A stretch of 64,000 bases of DNA from Cordilura impudica (taxonomy: Eukaryota; Arthropoda; Insecta; Diptera; Scathophagidae). A model generated the notes under the pieces. It was given only the letters and a program-made list of their open reading frames with translations, did no database searches and was not told the origin of the DNA. The DNA is taken from assembly GCA_963682025.1 (NCBI GenBank), contig OY821517.1, forward strand, positions 92,625,946-92,689,945, in the 5' to 3' direction. This document shows positions 45,690 to 57,925 of the stretch, one piece after another (within the stretch, counting starts at the first letter, position 1; each line of letters opens with the position of its first letter). Made by a program: the position numbers and the translations under genes.

Positions 45690-46205
45690 ATCGAATCATC
45701 ATTCATCTAGCCATTTCTACCAGTGTGTCATTCTTCCGTTCAGCAATTCCTTTTTGCTGTGATTTGTATTCGACTGTGAACATGATTAGTACCTTCTTTC
45801 TTCAAATAATCTTCAAAATACTTGCTTGTATATTCGCCACCGTTATCCGTTCTTAGAACTTTTATTTTACTTTTTTTGTTCTCTATTATGTTTTTGAACT
45901 CTTCGAATTTCTCTAGCATTTCAGGTTATCTTTTCATAAAATATACTTCGCATATAAAACCACCCAATGATCCAACAAGCATAGGACCACAAACGATACC
46001 GTGTATTATTTCTAAAAATTGTGATGATTTTGCTCCAAATTCTTTGAACGGTTGTTGGAACTGTTTCCCTTGAATACGTACCTCAAAAATTTCTTATTTT
46101 TCATTAATCGTCATATTTACCCCTTTTACCTTTTCGCTGCGAATTAAATTCTTCTCATAATACAACTCATTTCTTCTATTAGTGGTCATAACCTTCTCTC
46201 CATTT
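45690..46205 (-). pseudogene. Copia-type Gag-Pol relic: integrase region
   Basis: Minus-strand reading gives LYYEKNLIRSEKVKGV (GAG-pre-integrase region, about 46100-46180), then GKQFQQPFKEFGAKSSQFLE, IIHGIVCGPMLVGSLGG and VYFMKR (integrase N-terminal core with the first catalytic Asp replaced, IHGIVCGP for IHGDVCGP), and then KVLRTDNGGEYTSKYFEDYLKKEG (45800-45870, second catalytic Asp). After that comes QQKGIAERKN in a shifted frame (third catalytic residue region). The part beyond (reverse transcriptase) is missing to the left. A family-A copy is inserted directly to the right. Confidence 0.8.
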
Positions 46206-46207
46206 TT

Positions 46208-46996
46208 ATACCCTATACCACTATGTGGTTTGGGTATAATGACTTTGTGCTGCTGTTTGTAACAACCAAAAATATTTGACCTACACCCATCTTTAATTAT
46301 AGCGATCGAATCAGAATCACTATCTGATTCGATTTAACGATGTCCGTCCGTCCGTCCGTCTGTGTGTCCATGTAAAGCTTGTAATCAAACTGCAGGTCGC
46401 AAATATGAATATGTTTTGATGAAGTTTGGTATATAAGCTTCTATCGGCCATGGGATGAACGCTATTGAAATTGGTGAGAATCGGTCCATGTTCAGACCTA
46501 GCCCCCATACAAATGACCCCTATGAAATCAACATATATTGCCATAAGATCCAAATTATCATACAAATCTTAGTCAAATTGGGTTTGTATGTATATATTAC
46601 ATTCATTAATCAGTAGTCCAAAAATGATCCCTATTGGATAACTCTTAGTCATAGGCCCCATATAGAGCTGCTTCCCGATCTTCACTTAAATCTATCAAAA
46701 ACAAAAATATTGCACTGATTCTTCTCAAATTTTGTTTGTATATAATTTTGCAAAATACAAGAGGCTTTACCAAACATATTCAGGATCGGTCCATTTTTGG
46801 GCCTAGTCCCCATATAGATATAGCATCCGATATGAACTTTTTCATATCTGCAGCCGAAAAAATTAATAAAAATCCCACTCAAATTTGGTTTATGCTTATT
46901 TTCTATATCCAGTTAGTTGGGCCAGAGAGATAGGGTCTCTAAACGCATGGTATAGGGTATCGTATAGTCGGTCTAGACCGACTATAATTTTCTTAC
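46208..46996 (-). mobile_element. Family-A repeat, full-length copy inside the Copia relic
   Basis: Runs from ATACCCTATACCACTATGTGG to TTTTCTTAC with an intact palindrome and CCGTCCGTCCGTCCGTC near 46342. TTGTT follows on the right; the left flank is TTTTT. Confidence 0.88.
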
Positions 46997-47179
46997 TTGT
47001 TGTTAATGAGTTTGTTATCTTCATTCACAGTAATAATAAATCATAAAAGTGTTGGTTTGTGAATTGGCGTAGTTGAAAAATAAAGCTGCCTAGAAATTGC
47101 ACTCGAACTTCGAGCGCTGGAATCTGCTAGTTGTTATTAATCCTTGTCATGAAATCGATAATTTTTTCACAACCTGTTT

Positions 47180-48550
47180 CTTCATGAAGAAGATTTGTAG
47201 GATAGCTCCAGGGCTTTCTATTTATCATTTTAAGACATTTGTTTTGTATAATTTGTAAGCGTTTTAGGTAACAGTTGGCAGCGTCACCACACTTTTTAAG
47301 ATTTAGATTTTTGTTTTGGGGTTTAGAAATTACCTTCTATTTAGTAGTTGCCATAATGCTTTAAATGATTTTATAACTTTTTGGCACGTAGCCATAGTAT
47401 GTTGCTTAAATGTAAGCTTTTTTTTCAAGAAAACTCTGAGATATTTGACATCGTTAAGTACATTTATGCTATTATTTCCAATAAGAAGATGCCGTCTTGG
47501 CAGTCATTTGGGAGATTTGTTTAATGGAAAAATTATTGCTTGGGTCTTGTTTGGATTAATTTTGATTTTCCATTTGTGGAAATATTTCTGCAGTTTAAAG
47601 ACCCTTTTCCATTTTCTTCAGGAGTGCACTTGTAATAAGCAATTTTCATATATTTTGGGATTTTAAAATCGGATGTATATATCGAGTAAAGCAATGGCGA
47701 CAAGACTGATCATGAGGTAACCCTGTGGTAATGGTTTTTTGAGATGATGTTTCATTATTAATCGCAACTTTAAAGCTTCTGCCGTGAATGAAATCTGAAA
47801 TAAGTTCACATAGATATTTTGGTATATTTTCAGTATCTAACAATATTAGACACGTTGAACGTTTATTGATTTTTGATTTTATTGGTGATTATTTGATTTT
47901 TAATTCTGTTTATTTGGTGAGTAGTGCTATGCTCTTCTTTAAATCCAAATTGTTCTTTAGCAACAGTAGAATTGGTCATTACAAATTCACTAAGACGAGA
48001 ATGAAGTATTTTTTCAAATATTTTACCTAAGTTGCTTAATAGACTAAAAGGACTATAACTATTTGGGTTATTTTTTGGCTTACTAGGTTTGTGGATAGCT
48101 ATAACCTTAGCATTTTTGAAATGGTTTGGGAAATAGTTGAGTTTGACGTAGCTGTTAAATATTATAACCAGTAATTTTAAAGCTTTGAGTGGTAGTTTCT
48201 TTAAGAGCAGGTTGGGAACATTGTCAAAACCAGGAGATTTTGGGGGTTTTATTGTTGAGACAATATTCATTACTTCTTCTAGAGATATACATATAATGGT
48301 ATCTCTGATGGTATTTCGTAATCCATTGTTTTTACGTCTATATTTAAAGCGGAAGTGCTTAAGATGACATCGACTGTGGATGCTTCGCGATTTTTTTGAT
48401 GGGGGAATAGGGTTGGACTATTAGGATAGTGAATGAAAAGGTTGCTTGATTGCTGTAGGTTGTTGAGTGCGATACCTGCAGTATTATTTGAACGGCAATT
48501 CCAAGAACAATGTTTGGCATTTAGGTCATAACTGCACAGCAGTTATGGGT
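47180..48550 (-). pseudogene. Jockey-type non-LTR retrotransposon relic
   Basis: Minus-strand blocks in order: the end of an endonuclease domain (48540-48330: DLNAKHCSWNCRSNNTAGIA, then HYPNSPTLFPHQ and STVDVILS); then reverse transcriptase from 48270: IKPPKSPGFDNVPNLLLKKL, NHFKNAKVIAIHKPSKPKNN, SYSPFSLLSNLGKIFEKIL, KEQFGFKEEHSTTHQI. Next are RSFKVAINNETSS and TTGLPHDQS (47700-47780, a broken GVPQGS motif), and a C-terminal part with INPNKTQ- and VKYL-like phrases (47400-47580). The YADD segment is missing. It interrupts the Copia relic between its gag and integrase parts. Confidence 0.75.
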
Positions 48551-48559
48551 ATATCTTGG

Positions 48560-49253
48560 TGAATATACCGAAGATGTAACAATAGGTCTATTATTTATAA
48601 TAACTTCACAATTAAAGCACCAGTACTTACGTTCTCTATTGGATTTTTGATAATTTCCTTTATTATACTTCTTTACCATTAAAGCGTCATTCTTATTACG
48701 ACTTACAAATCGACGAGTATCATATTCTTCAAGAAGCTTTATCTAAATGGTCTCAGACGGAATTAGTGTTACTTGGCTCTCTATTGCAATGCGAAATGGT
48801 TCACATTCTTCAGGGATACTATATAAAATGATGATAGTTAGTAATTCGTCTGGAATTTCAATTTGCATGCCGTGCAATTTATCCACTATTTCAAAACTTT
48901 TTCCAAGTACTCCTTCAAAGATTCATTTTGCTTCATTTTTGATAAAATTAAATTTTTCGGCAACATTGCCTTTCTTGCAGGACCTCGTGAATTGTAGATG
49001 CTGTGCAATTTATCCCAAATATCCTTCGATGTTTTACAAAACCTTTTTTGTTTCAATTCTGAAGGCGATATTGCCAATGTGTAATCGGATTTTGCATTCA
49101 CATCAAATCCCTACCATTCTGTTACTTTTTCTGCTGGATTTCATTTACATAATTCCATGTGTTATTCCTAATTAATAACGCCTCTACCTGTATCTTATAG
49201 GTGTCGAAGTAACCGCGAACTAACGGTTCAACTTTGAATCCATTGACTGCCAT
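48560..49253 (-). pseudogene. Copia-type Gag relic
   Basis: Starts with an ATG at 49251-49253 (MAVNGFKVEPLVRGYFDTYK). It continues with AKSDYTLAISPSELKQKRFC, KTSKDIWDKLHSIYNSRGPA and RKAMLPKNLILSKMKQNESL (49101-48886), then in other frames IKLLEEYDTRRFVSRNKNDA and ERKYWCFNCE (about 48610-48720), where the CCHC knuckle begins and is then lost. Order and motifs are those of Copia Gag, which packages the element RNA. A primer-binding-like site lies about 120 bp upstream at 49372-49382. It is broken by several frameshifts, and the downstream half of the element is displaced by the Jockey relic. Confidence 0.78.
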
Positions 49254-49371
49254 CTTGAGTTATTTAATATTCATATACATATATTTTTTATTACACACAA
49301 TTCTTAAGTCTTGAATCTTTAACAAGAATGCTAGTCCTGTGTTATTCCAAATATTCAATAGACTGCTCGGC

Positions 49372-49382
49372 CCATAACCTCT
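49372..49382 (-). promoter_or_regulatory. Putative primer-binding site of the Copia relic
   Basis: On the minus strand GGTTATGGGCC lies about 120 bp before the gag ATG. From memory, Copia elements prime from an internal fragment of initiator tRNA-Met with a site of this form. The long terminal repeat would lie to the right (49383 to before 49619), but its outer end was not identified. Confidence 0.5.
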
Positions 49383-49618
49383 TGATAATTAAAAAAAACA
49401 GTTTTTGTTAGCAGTAAAATATTGATTGAAAATTTATTTAATAAATTCTACTAATTTTGTTTGAAGTTAAAAGCAAGTAATATTTTGTTTTTACAATTGT
49501 TGAAAAGTTGTAGTACATTTTAGTTAAAGTACATTTGGATTTCCAACTGTTTGCAGAGTTCATATGTGATATTTGTAAAGAGCCGATTAAATTTGGTTAT
49601 TTTTAAAAGTTGGTTCTT

Positions 49619-50018
49619 TTTATGCTCTATACCACTGTGGTCAGGTTATAATATGTTTATGCCGATGTTTGTAACTACAAAAAATATCTGACCAAGTCCC
49701 ACCTTTTATCATAACGAATAAATTAGTATCATTTTCTAAGTCGACTTAACGATGTCCGACCATCCGACTTTCTGTCTGTGTGTCCATGTAAACTTTGTGA
49801 TCAAACTGAAGTTCGCAACTTTAGTATATACGCTTCTGATGGCCGTATAACGTTCGCTATTGAAATTGGTGAAAATCGGTGCATTTTCAGACCTTGTCCC
49901 CATATAAATGACACATATGCGATCGACTTAAATTGTCCTAAGATTGAAATTATCATATAGATCTCGGTCAAATTGGGTTTGTATATATCCATTACACCTA
50001 TTTACTAGTGCTCTAATC
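49619..50018 (-). mobile_element. Family-A tail-side fragment (diverged)
   Basis: From ATGCTCTATACCACTG through a degenerate CGGA run to the mid-body near TTTACTAGTGC. Confidence 0.75.
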
Positions 50019-50019
50019 C

Positions 50020-50800
50020 ATATCCGTTTAAAATCTTCTACATTTTGGAACACTTTTTCACAAGAGCCCAATATAATTCCGCAGGCCTAAGCTAGAGACA
50101 GTTTGGAAGATTTGCCTCCCTTGGTATAAACTCGAGTTATTGTTGTTGTTACCACTCAAGAGCTTTCTTACCGTAGTGACCGGATGCCAAATCGGGCCAG
50201 AAATATGTAGACACACTGTGTTGGTTTATAAAAGGAAGGAGTCTTTTTAAAGAGAATGTTGTCTCAAATGACTTGCGTCTTTTGCCTCATTTTGCATTTT
50301 GCTTGCCACACTAAGAACTTTTTTGGAAACTTATCTTCAAATGTTTACCCGGAAGCTGCGAAAAAACCCCCCCCGTACATACGTTTCGTTATCCATTATG
50401 CAGCAGGAGTATTTTTTTTTATGAACTATGATTTTAATTTCCGCGCTCTGTTTTCGGCCTCGAATTTTTTAGTAGAGTTCTTGTGTGGAACTTTTTCGTT
50501 GCTGTATCTTTCAAGCCTGCATTGACTTTTCGCATCAAATAGTCAGAGCACCGGGCTAGCCTGGCTGATTTTCTAACAGATGTGCTGGGAGCTCTTTTCA
50601 AAATGCTTTCTATTTTTTACAAACATAGTGTGGAACTTTCTTTCTTCGCAAACCAGGTTTCCTATCAGTGGTAAAATTTTCCTGATCCTTTGTAATAACA
50701 TTGGAAAAAGTTTTGACGGCAGACTTTTTGTAGGTCCAAGTTGGTTTTTGTTGGAAATATTTAATAATTTTAGCACGTAGCTCTATTTTATCACTATGTA
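50020..50800 (-). pseudogene. IS630/Tc1/mariner transposase relic, related to 16194-17237
   Basis: Shares order and sequence with the relic at 16330-17060: TTTTTCACAAGAGCCCA, GGCCTAAGCTAGAGACAGTT (reversed PELRP region), GTAGACACACTGTGTTGG, the reversed MDDE region (CGTTATCCATTATGCAGCAG) and the N-terminal helix region at 50573-50776. All is on the minus strand and frame-broken. A fragment resembling the element's outer end (AAAGGTTTTTTCGATCTCAC-like) is at 52150-52240, separated by later insertions. Confidence 0.65.
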
Positions 50801-50879
50801 GTCTTATTTTTTATTTTAATTTTATTTGATATTTATTACAATAAAGAAATTTCTGAAGGTACTAATGGAAATCTAATAG

Positions 50880-51302
50880 AAAACCCTATAATATGCGTTT
50901 AGAGACCCCATCTCTTAGGTCCAACTAATGAGATATAGAAAATAGGCATAAACCAAAATTGAGTGGAATTAATTTTTTGCCTTCAGATATGAAACAGTTC
51001 ATATCGGATGCTATATTTATATGGAGACTAGGTCGAAAAATGGACCGATCCTGACCACTTAAGGTCACTTATTTTGTGCAAAAAACATATGCAAACCAAA
51101 TTTGAGACAAATCTGTGCAATATTTTTGTTTGTTTAATACATTTAACTGCAGATCGGGAATCAGCTTTATATGGGGGCTATGACCAAGAATTGTCATATA
51201 GGATTTTATTTTTGGACTACTGATAAATGGATGTAATAAACATACACAAACCCAATTTGACCGAGAGCTATGTGATAATTTGGATATTGTGGCCCTTATT
51301 AT
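50880..51302 (+). mobile_element. Family-A head-side fragment (diverged)
   Basis: From AACCCTATAATATGCGTTTAG to the mid-body (GATAATTTGGATATTGTGG). Palindrome and CGGA run missing. Confidence 0.75.
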
Positions 51303-51650
51303 GAGTTGCATTCGATCTTCGATCTTCGCTGTCTATCGAACATCGACTATCGAATGTCAAATTCGTATTATGAGTTGTCAGCACGATCTACAATTTCGTT
51401 TTCAATTGAACAATTTTGCTTTCGATGCTGGATGGTAGTTTGTAAAACTTATTGAGAATATAAGTTGTAAATTATTTTAAATTCATGAGATTGATCTGCC
51501 TTGTGTGCATTGCCGCAGCAGTTCATCTGTAGTAGACAGCAATTCCATAAACGACTCCTTGTAAAAGAAATTATTGAGTCTAGCAAGAGCATAAAAAAGG
51601 CCTAGAAAGATAAATAAAACGCGTGCTATGTAATTTGCCGTCTGTAAAGC

Positions 51651-52064
51651 CCTAAACACATTCACTGCGAGTTGCGAGTGCGAGAAAAAACGAGAATGAG
51701 ACAGTATGATGTTTTGTAATGTGGAAGCGAGATCGAGAGTAAAGCTTTTTTGTGTGGCGTTGCCAACTTAGGTTGTAAAAACACTCGCAAGGGAAATAGA
51801 ATTGATTCTATTTTCTGTGCGAGAAAAATCAGATGAAAGGAGAATTAGCTGTATTTATGAATATATGACAGGAGAATGAGTGTGTATTTATTGTATTGTG
51901 CATTGTGACTTGCGAAATGATAAGTTGTTTTGCTTGTAGATTTGTAAAATTGTAAAATTTGTAAAAAGCATTTTGATGATTTTGTAAAAACACAATAACA
52001 AAATTCTCGCATGCAAAAAGCTTATTTCTAGTCGCACTCGCAACTCGCAGTGAATGTGTTTAGG
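51651..52064. mobile_element. MITE with 33-bp perfect inverted ends
   Basis: 51651-51683 (starting CCTAAACACATTCACTGCG) and 52032-52064 are exact reverse complements over 33 bp. Length is 414 bp with no coding frame. TAAAGC occurs close to both ends (51645-51650 and 52067-52073), but a clean target duplication was not resolved. The superfamily is unknown. Confidence 0.85.
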
Positions 52065-53049
52065 ATTTAAAGCATAAAAAGCTTATTTATAAAGCCCAAA
52101 AAGCGTTTTCATCGAAACGCGTAGTATGAACTTCCACCTTAACAAATATTTCAAAAGTAACTTGATCAAAAAAAAAAAATCAGAATTGCGAAAAAATTTA
52201 AGAGAAAAATCTTGTGTTAAGGTTTTTTCGATCTCACTCCTTATGCTTTTCTGAAATATAAGTGACTTTACCAAATATGACTCTGATCGGTCCACGTTGA
52301 CATATAATAATGAAACCCATAAAAACAAAGTTTTTATTAAGTGGCGGTATGGTTTTAAAACCTTTCTCTTTCTGGATGTACAACATGTCGAGAGTGTTGT
52401 GTCAAAATTTCAAATAAATCGGACCAAAACTTAAGAAGATACGGCGTTTCCAGCGACCGGCCTCATACGTATATAAATCAGTTTTTAAAAAAATTTAAAT
52501 AGATTTTCTCGCAAACGAATGTTCGAAGTACGTGAACATAATAACTCAAAATCTACTTGACCGATTCTTTTGAAATTTTACACACTATATCTACACATAA
52601 ATCATCAAGTAACCACGAAGAGTTTTTTTTTTTTATTTTCTATTTGCTTCCCCATTTTTTAACAACAAATTCCCGAAATTTTATAGCAAAAATTGTGTTT
52701 TTCACTTCAAAATGCTGCAAAAAAAAAATTAAAAAACCCTTCGTCATTAACTAAGGAAACATGTGACCTTTTAAACGCTTTTCGATTTTATTATTTCACA
52801 TGATCCGGTAACGAGTTATGATGTTCACCGCAAAACAACTACGACTCCGGAGATTCGCTGTCACTGACTTTTATTTATTAAAATTTTTAATTGAAAATTT
52901 TTTCAAAGATTCTTCAAATGTTATGCTATAAATAAATAATGAAATAAATAATCCAACATTATTCGTATCTTCAAAAAAGAGTTATGAAAATACGACTTTT
53001 TAACTTTTAAAGCCTTACCCCCCCCCCAGCCCTTAAAACTCTTTCTTTC
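52065..53049. other. Unassigned DNA with a transposon-end relic
   Basis: 52150-52245 resembles the outer end of the 16194-17237 element (TTGTGTTAAGG, TTTTTTCGATCTCACTCC). A run of ten C residues is near 53020. No gene recognised. Confidence 0.4.
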
Positions 53050-53425
53050 CTTATGTATATGAGTTTTGGCTGTACGTGAACTTTGCGTGACTATTTTAAA
53101 TTTAATCTTTGGTCACAAGTCTATGGATCAAGTTTCAGATTGATTGGATGAGGCGAAATGGGGTTTAAATCACTTCGTGACTGTTCGTGACTATGCTTGA
53201 CTATCTTTAAGTTATCTTATTTGCTGACAACAAGTCTGTGGACCAAGTTTCAGATTGATTGGATGAGGGGAGATGGGGTCTAAATCACTCCGTGGCTGTG
53301 TGTGACTATCTTAAAGCTAATCTTTGGTCACAACAAGTCTATGACTATGCGTGACTGAGCGTGACTACCCCAAAATTAATCTATAGTCACAACAAGACTA
53401 TGGACCAAGTTTCAGATCATGAGTT
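53050..53425 (+). repeat. Tandem repeat of about 115 bp, roughly three units
   Basis: Units share GTGACTAT, TGGTCACAACAAGTCTATGG, CAAGTTTCAGATTGATTGGA and TGAGGGGAGATGGGGT. A lone unit is at 34490-34625. Confidence 0.75.
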
Positions 53426-53479
53426 AAAAGAAAGAGTTTAAAAATAGCCACTTATGAACTTTTACATTTTGGCGTACAA

Positions 53480-53592
53480 CAAATTCATAATATGTAGTAT
53501 CACTCAAATTTGGCTCATTCTTTTTTTCTATATCCAATTTGTTGGATCTAAGACCCGTTCTCTTAACTCATGATGTAGGGCATCATATAGTT
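53480..53592 (-). mobile_element. Family-A head fragment (highly diverged)
   Basis: TCACTCAAATTTGGCTCATTC and ATCCAATTTGTTGGA followed by a degraded head (ATGATGTAGGGCATCATATAG). Confidence 0.6.
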
Positions 53593-54354
53593 GAGCTATG
53601 ATTCAATAATTACACATTACATCAACGTTCGGCTAACCAGCCCTTTCGGCTTTTACCATTGAAATCCGTATTATAGGAATATCTTTTTATATCTGGCAAC
53701 ACTGTTTAAAACTAACTTCGGCTACTGTTGCTCCAGTCAGCTTAAGTTTTTCATTTTTTTTTTTTATAATTTTCACTTAAATGATACCGCTATAATGGTC
53801 TTTCCTGATTGAATTCCTCGTTTAAGTGTTAATTAAATTTGACGCACCTGTAATGTACTGTAGCTCGTGACTTTTTTATGTCCCTTTTAATGTTGTACTC
53901 TACAATAAGCATTTCCAATTTCTTCTGATTACTTTTAAAAATGGAAATAAGGCCGCAAACTAAAATTCCATGATATCTTTTCCGCCGGATGCTTTCAAAT
54001 ACAATAATTAGTAAATTCAGCATCACCTACACGATATTCTATACATTTGAGAGTTGTTTCTTTATTCCAGTAGAACTATCACATTGTCGTTGTTGGCTGA
54101 CATAAATTATTCTTGCTGCTAAAGATTTTCTTTGCGCAACTATTAAAATTTTAAGGAAAGGAAAGTTAATAAATGATATTTTACATTGTTTGAAATTTAT
54201 AACTGTCATTCTTTATGGCAGAAATGTTTCATTGCATTTATGATGGCCAACACGAACGTATTGAAATTGTAAGAAAAGAAGAGAGACAGCATTATTATGA
54301 TGTTAATTGTATTTGCTTAATGGTTTGCTATAAATTATAATTTACGCTTTTTTT
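53593..54354. other. Unassigned DNA
   Basis: No gene or repeat recognised. Confidence 0.4.
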
Positions 54355-55131
54355 ATACCCTATACCACTATGTGGTTTGGGTATAATGACTTTGTGCTGC
54401 TGTTTGTAACAACCAAAAATATTTGACCTAGACCCATCTTTAATTATACCGATCGAATCAGAATCACTTTCTGAGTTGATTTAACAATGTCCGTCCGTCC
54501 GTCCGTCCGTCCGTCTGTGTGTCCATGTAAAGCTTGTAATCAAACTGCAGGTCGCAAATATGAATGTATTTTGATGAAATTTGGTATATAAGCTTTTATC
54601 GGCCATGGGATGAACGCTATTGAAATTGGTGACAATCGGTCCATGTTCAGACCTAGCCCCCATACAAATTACCCATATGAAATCGACATAAATTGCCATA
54701 AGATCCAAATTGTCATATAGATCTTACTCAAATTGGGTTTGTATGCGTTCATTACATCCACTAATGAGTAGTCCAAAAATGATCCCTTTGACCCCATATA
54801 GAGCTGCTTCCCGATCTTCAGTTAAATCTATTAAAAAACAAAAATATTGCACTGATTCTTCTCAAATTTTGTTTGTACATATTTTTGCAAAATACAAGAG
54901 ACTTTACCAAACATGATCAGGATCGGTCCATTTTTGGACCTAGTCCCTTTATAGATATAGCATCCGATATGAACTTTTTCATATCTGCAGCCAAAAAAAT
55001 TAATAAAAATCGCACTCAAATTTGGTTTATGCTTATTTTCTATATCGAAGTAGTTGGACCGAAAGATAGGGTCTCTAAACCATGGTATAGGGTATCATAT
55101 AGTCGGTCTAGACCGACTATAATTTTCTTAC
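54355..55131 (-). mobile_element. Family-A repeat, full-length copy
   Basis: Complete from ATACCCTATACC to TTTTCTTAC, with a five-unit CCGT run near 54491 and an intact palindrome. TTTTT is on the left flank and TTGTT on the right. Confidence 0.88.
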
Positions 55132-55950
55132 TTGTTTTTGCTTGAAACTGTTTGATTATACAAAAATGTTTAAATTAATATTGAAAAGTGTACATTATGG
55201 AGATATCAGAAGTATAGATTTTTATTAATGCGTTCAAACATTATTAACGTGGAGAAACATTTAGTTTTAATTAAAAAGCCACTAATGTAATGTATATTTT
55301 TCAAGAGTTAAATACAAATAAAACAAAAAGAATTAGCAAGAAAGTTACAGTCAGTCTAGGAAAAGGGGAAATGGGTTTAGGTTAAAAACGGACTGAGGGC
55401 ATTAGGTCACACAGCAAATAACATAAATGGAGATAAGTATGTATGTACCATATATTAAAATTCATACTATTATTGTATTCGGCGTTTATTGGCCGAACTT
55501 TTTAAATTAATCACTTAGTCAGTTGTGTTGTTTTAATGGTACCGACTGTTTATTTATTTAGTTTGTTCTTTTTACCTATATTCATAACAATACTTATATT
55601 AAAACTTAAAGCTAAGCAAATTTATGGGTGAGTGAAAATACACAATGACTAGACACCAGTCATATGTAATTCGATTCAAAACTGAAAGTGCATCGTTCGT
55701 TGGCATTAATTGTTATTAAATATTTCAGTAATTGATATTAAATATTTAGACTATCATCTGTTTTGATGTTTGACGGCATTTTGTGGTCAGACTGCAGGTT
55801 TAGTAAAATATTTGCCTAATGTGACCGTACCTATAGTCATTCATTTGGTATTTTCACTACACTATTAATATAGTGACTAGCTTTAAACACTGTCCGATCA
55901 TGACTATCGGTTATAAGGTGACTTATAAAATATAAATCATAAAGTAACAA
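55132..55950. other. Unassigned DNA
   Basis: No gene recognised. A weak family-A head resemblance (GCAAGAAAGTTACAGTCAGTCT) is at 55335-55360. Confidence 0.4.
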
Positions 55951-55951
55951 T

Positions 55952-56060
55952 TTTAAGTCGAACTTTGTATGGAGGCTAAAGCTGAACATGCACCGAAATT
56001 CACCAATTTCAATAGCGATCGACTTTGAGCAGATTAGAGTATATGTTCCTTAACGTCACC
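55952..56060 (+). mobile_element. Family-A body fragment
   Basis: TTTGTATGGAGGCTAAAGCTG, then CACCAATTTCAATAGCG. Body sequence in plus orientation only. Confidence 0.6.
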
Positions 56061-56143
56061 AAAAAAAGTGTTTTGTTTATTTTATGAAGATTTCCAAAAA
56101 AGACTTGGCTGTAGCAATAACCGCTAGTGAACTAAACCATTTT

Positions 56144-56904
56144 TGGTTTGGGTATAATGACTTTGTGCTGCTGTTTGTAACAACCAAAAATATTTGACCT
56201 AGACCCATCTTTAATTATACCGATCGAATCAGAATCACTATCTGATTCGATTTAACGATGTCCGTCCGTCCGTCCGTCCGTCCGTCCGTCTGTGTGTCCA
56301 TGTAAAGCTTGTAATCAAACTGCAGGTCGCAAATATGAATATATTTTGATGAAATTTGGTATATAAGCTTTTATCGGCCATGGAATGAACGTTATTGAAA
56401 TTGGTGAGAATCGGTCCATGTTCAGACCTAGCCCCCATACAAATTACCCCTATGAAATCGACATAAATTGCCATAAGATCCAAATTGTCATATAGATCTT
56501 ACTCAAATTGGGTTTGTATGCGTTCATTACATCCATTAATGAGTAGTCCAAAAATGATCCCTTTGGCCCTATATAGACTGCTTCCCGATCTTCACTTAAA
56601 TCTATTAAAAACAAAAATAATGCACTGATTCTTCTCAAATTTTGTTTGTATGTCTTTTTGCAAAATACAAGAGACTTTACCAAACATGATCAGGATTGGT
56701 CCATTTTTTCCCTAGTCCCCATATAGATATAGATCCGATATGAACTTTTTCATATCTGCAGCCAAAAAAATTAATAAAAATACCACTCAAATTTGGTTTT
56801 TGCTTATTTTCTATGTCCAGTTAGTTGGGCCTAAGAGATAGGGTTTCCAAACGCATGGTATAGGGTATCGTATAGTCGGTCTAGACCGACTATAATTTTC
56901 TTAC
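56144..56904 (-). mobile_element. Family-A repeat, nearly full-length copy
   Basis: Tail slightly truncated (starts GGTTTGGGTATAATG), six-unit CCGT run near 56261, intact head ending TTTTCTTAC at 56904. Confidence 0.88.
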
Positions 56905-56972
56905 TTGTTTATATTGTTCATGTTATCTTGGACTGTTGATGTTATCTTGGACTTTTCCAGTCATGTCCGCGT

Positions 56973-57180
56973 ACTACACCTTTTCAAATTGTATTTCATA
57001 AAATATCAATTGCTTTTCAGAATGTATCAATTATATCCCAGAAAACATCAATTGAATTTCAGAAAGTATCAATTGCATTTCAAAAAAGTATCAATTGTAT
57101 TTCAGAAATTATTAAATGTATTTCAGAATTATCAAATGTATTTCAGAAAATATCAATTGTATTTCAGAAAAATAGTCAAA
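56973..57180 (+). repeat. Solo terminal array related to the 21-bp-repeat transposon
   Basis: Begins CTACACCTTTTCAAATTGTATTTCA and continues as about nine degenerate 21-bp units (CAATTGTATTTCAGAAA type). This is the same start and unit as the left end of the element at 57452, but more diverged. Probably a relic end of an older copy. Confidence 0.7.
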
Positions 57181-57451
57181 CGCTATACAAAATCATATTT
57201 TTTTTAAGTATTACACTGGGTTTGTAACATTTCTTGTAAACTATAAACGTGTTTTTTCAATCTGATTACTTCAAAATCTGATGTCACGTTGCAGGCAAAA
57301 CCTTATTCCCGATTCCTGTCCTGATTTTTATATTATAGCTGATTAAAAAATTTGCCCTCATCTTCTTACCATTTAGGAGTCTGCCCTTGATAGTTTATTA
57401 TCCAATGCATAAAAAATAAGTCCAAATATTGGGTAATATATTCTGTGACTA

Positions 57452-57925
57452 CACCATTTCCAATTGTATTTCAGAATTTTCCAATTGTATTTCAGAATTG
57501 TCTAAATGTATTTCAGAATTGTCTAAATGTATTTCAGAATTGTCTAAATGTATTTCAGAATTGTCTAAATGTATTTCAGAATTGTCTAAATGTATTTCAG
57601 AATTGTCTAAATGTATTTCAGAATTGTCCAAACGTATTTCAGAATTTTCCAATTGTATTTCAGAAAATTCAAAATGTATTTCAGAAATTTCCAATTGTAT
57701 TTCAGAAAATTCCAATTGTATTTCAGAATTTTCCAATTGTATTTCAGAAAATTCCAATTGTATTTCAGAAAATTCCAATTGTGTTTCAGAATTTACCAAT
57801 TGTATTTCAGAAAATTCCAATTGTATTTCAGAAAATTCCAATTGTATTTTAGAAAATTACAATTGTATTTCAGAATTTTCTAATTATATTTCAGAATTGT
57901 CTAATTGTATTTCAGAAAATAAAAC
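57452..57925 (+). repeat. Left terminal array of 21-bp repeats
   Basis: Successive units of consensus AATTGTATTTCAGAATTTTCC, changing to AATTGTCTAAATGTATTTCAG in the middle block. Because 21 is a multiple of three, several frames remain open through the array, giving spurious proteins with seven-residue repeats. Confidence 0.9.

Noticed and set aside
53015..53030. Run of ten C residues as a functional site
   Set aside because: Isolated homopolymer with no associated structure or repeat.
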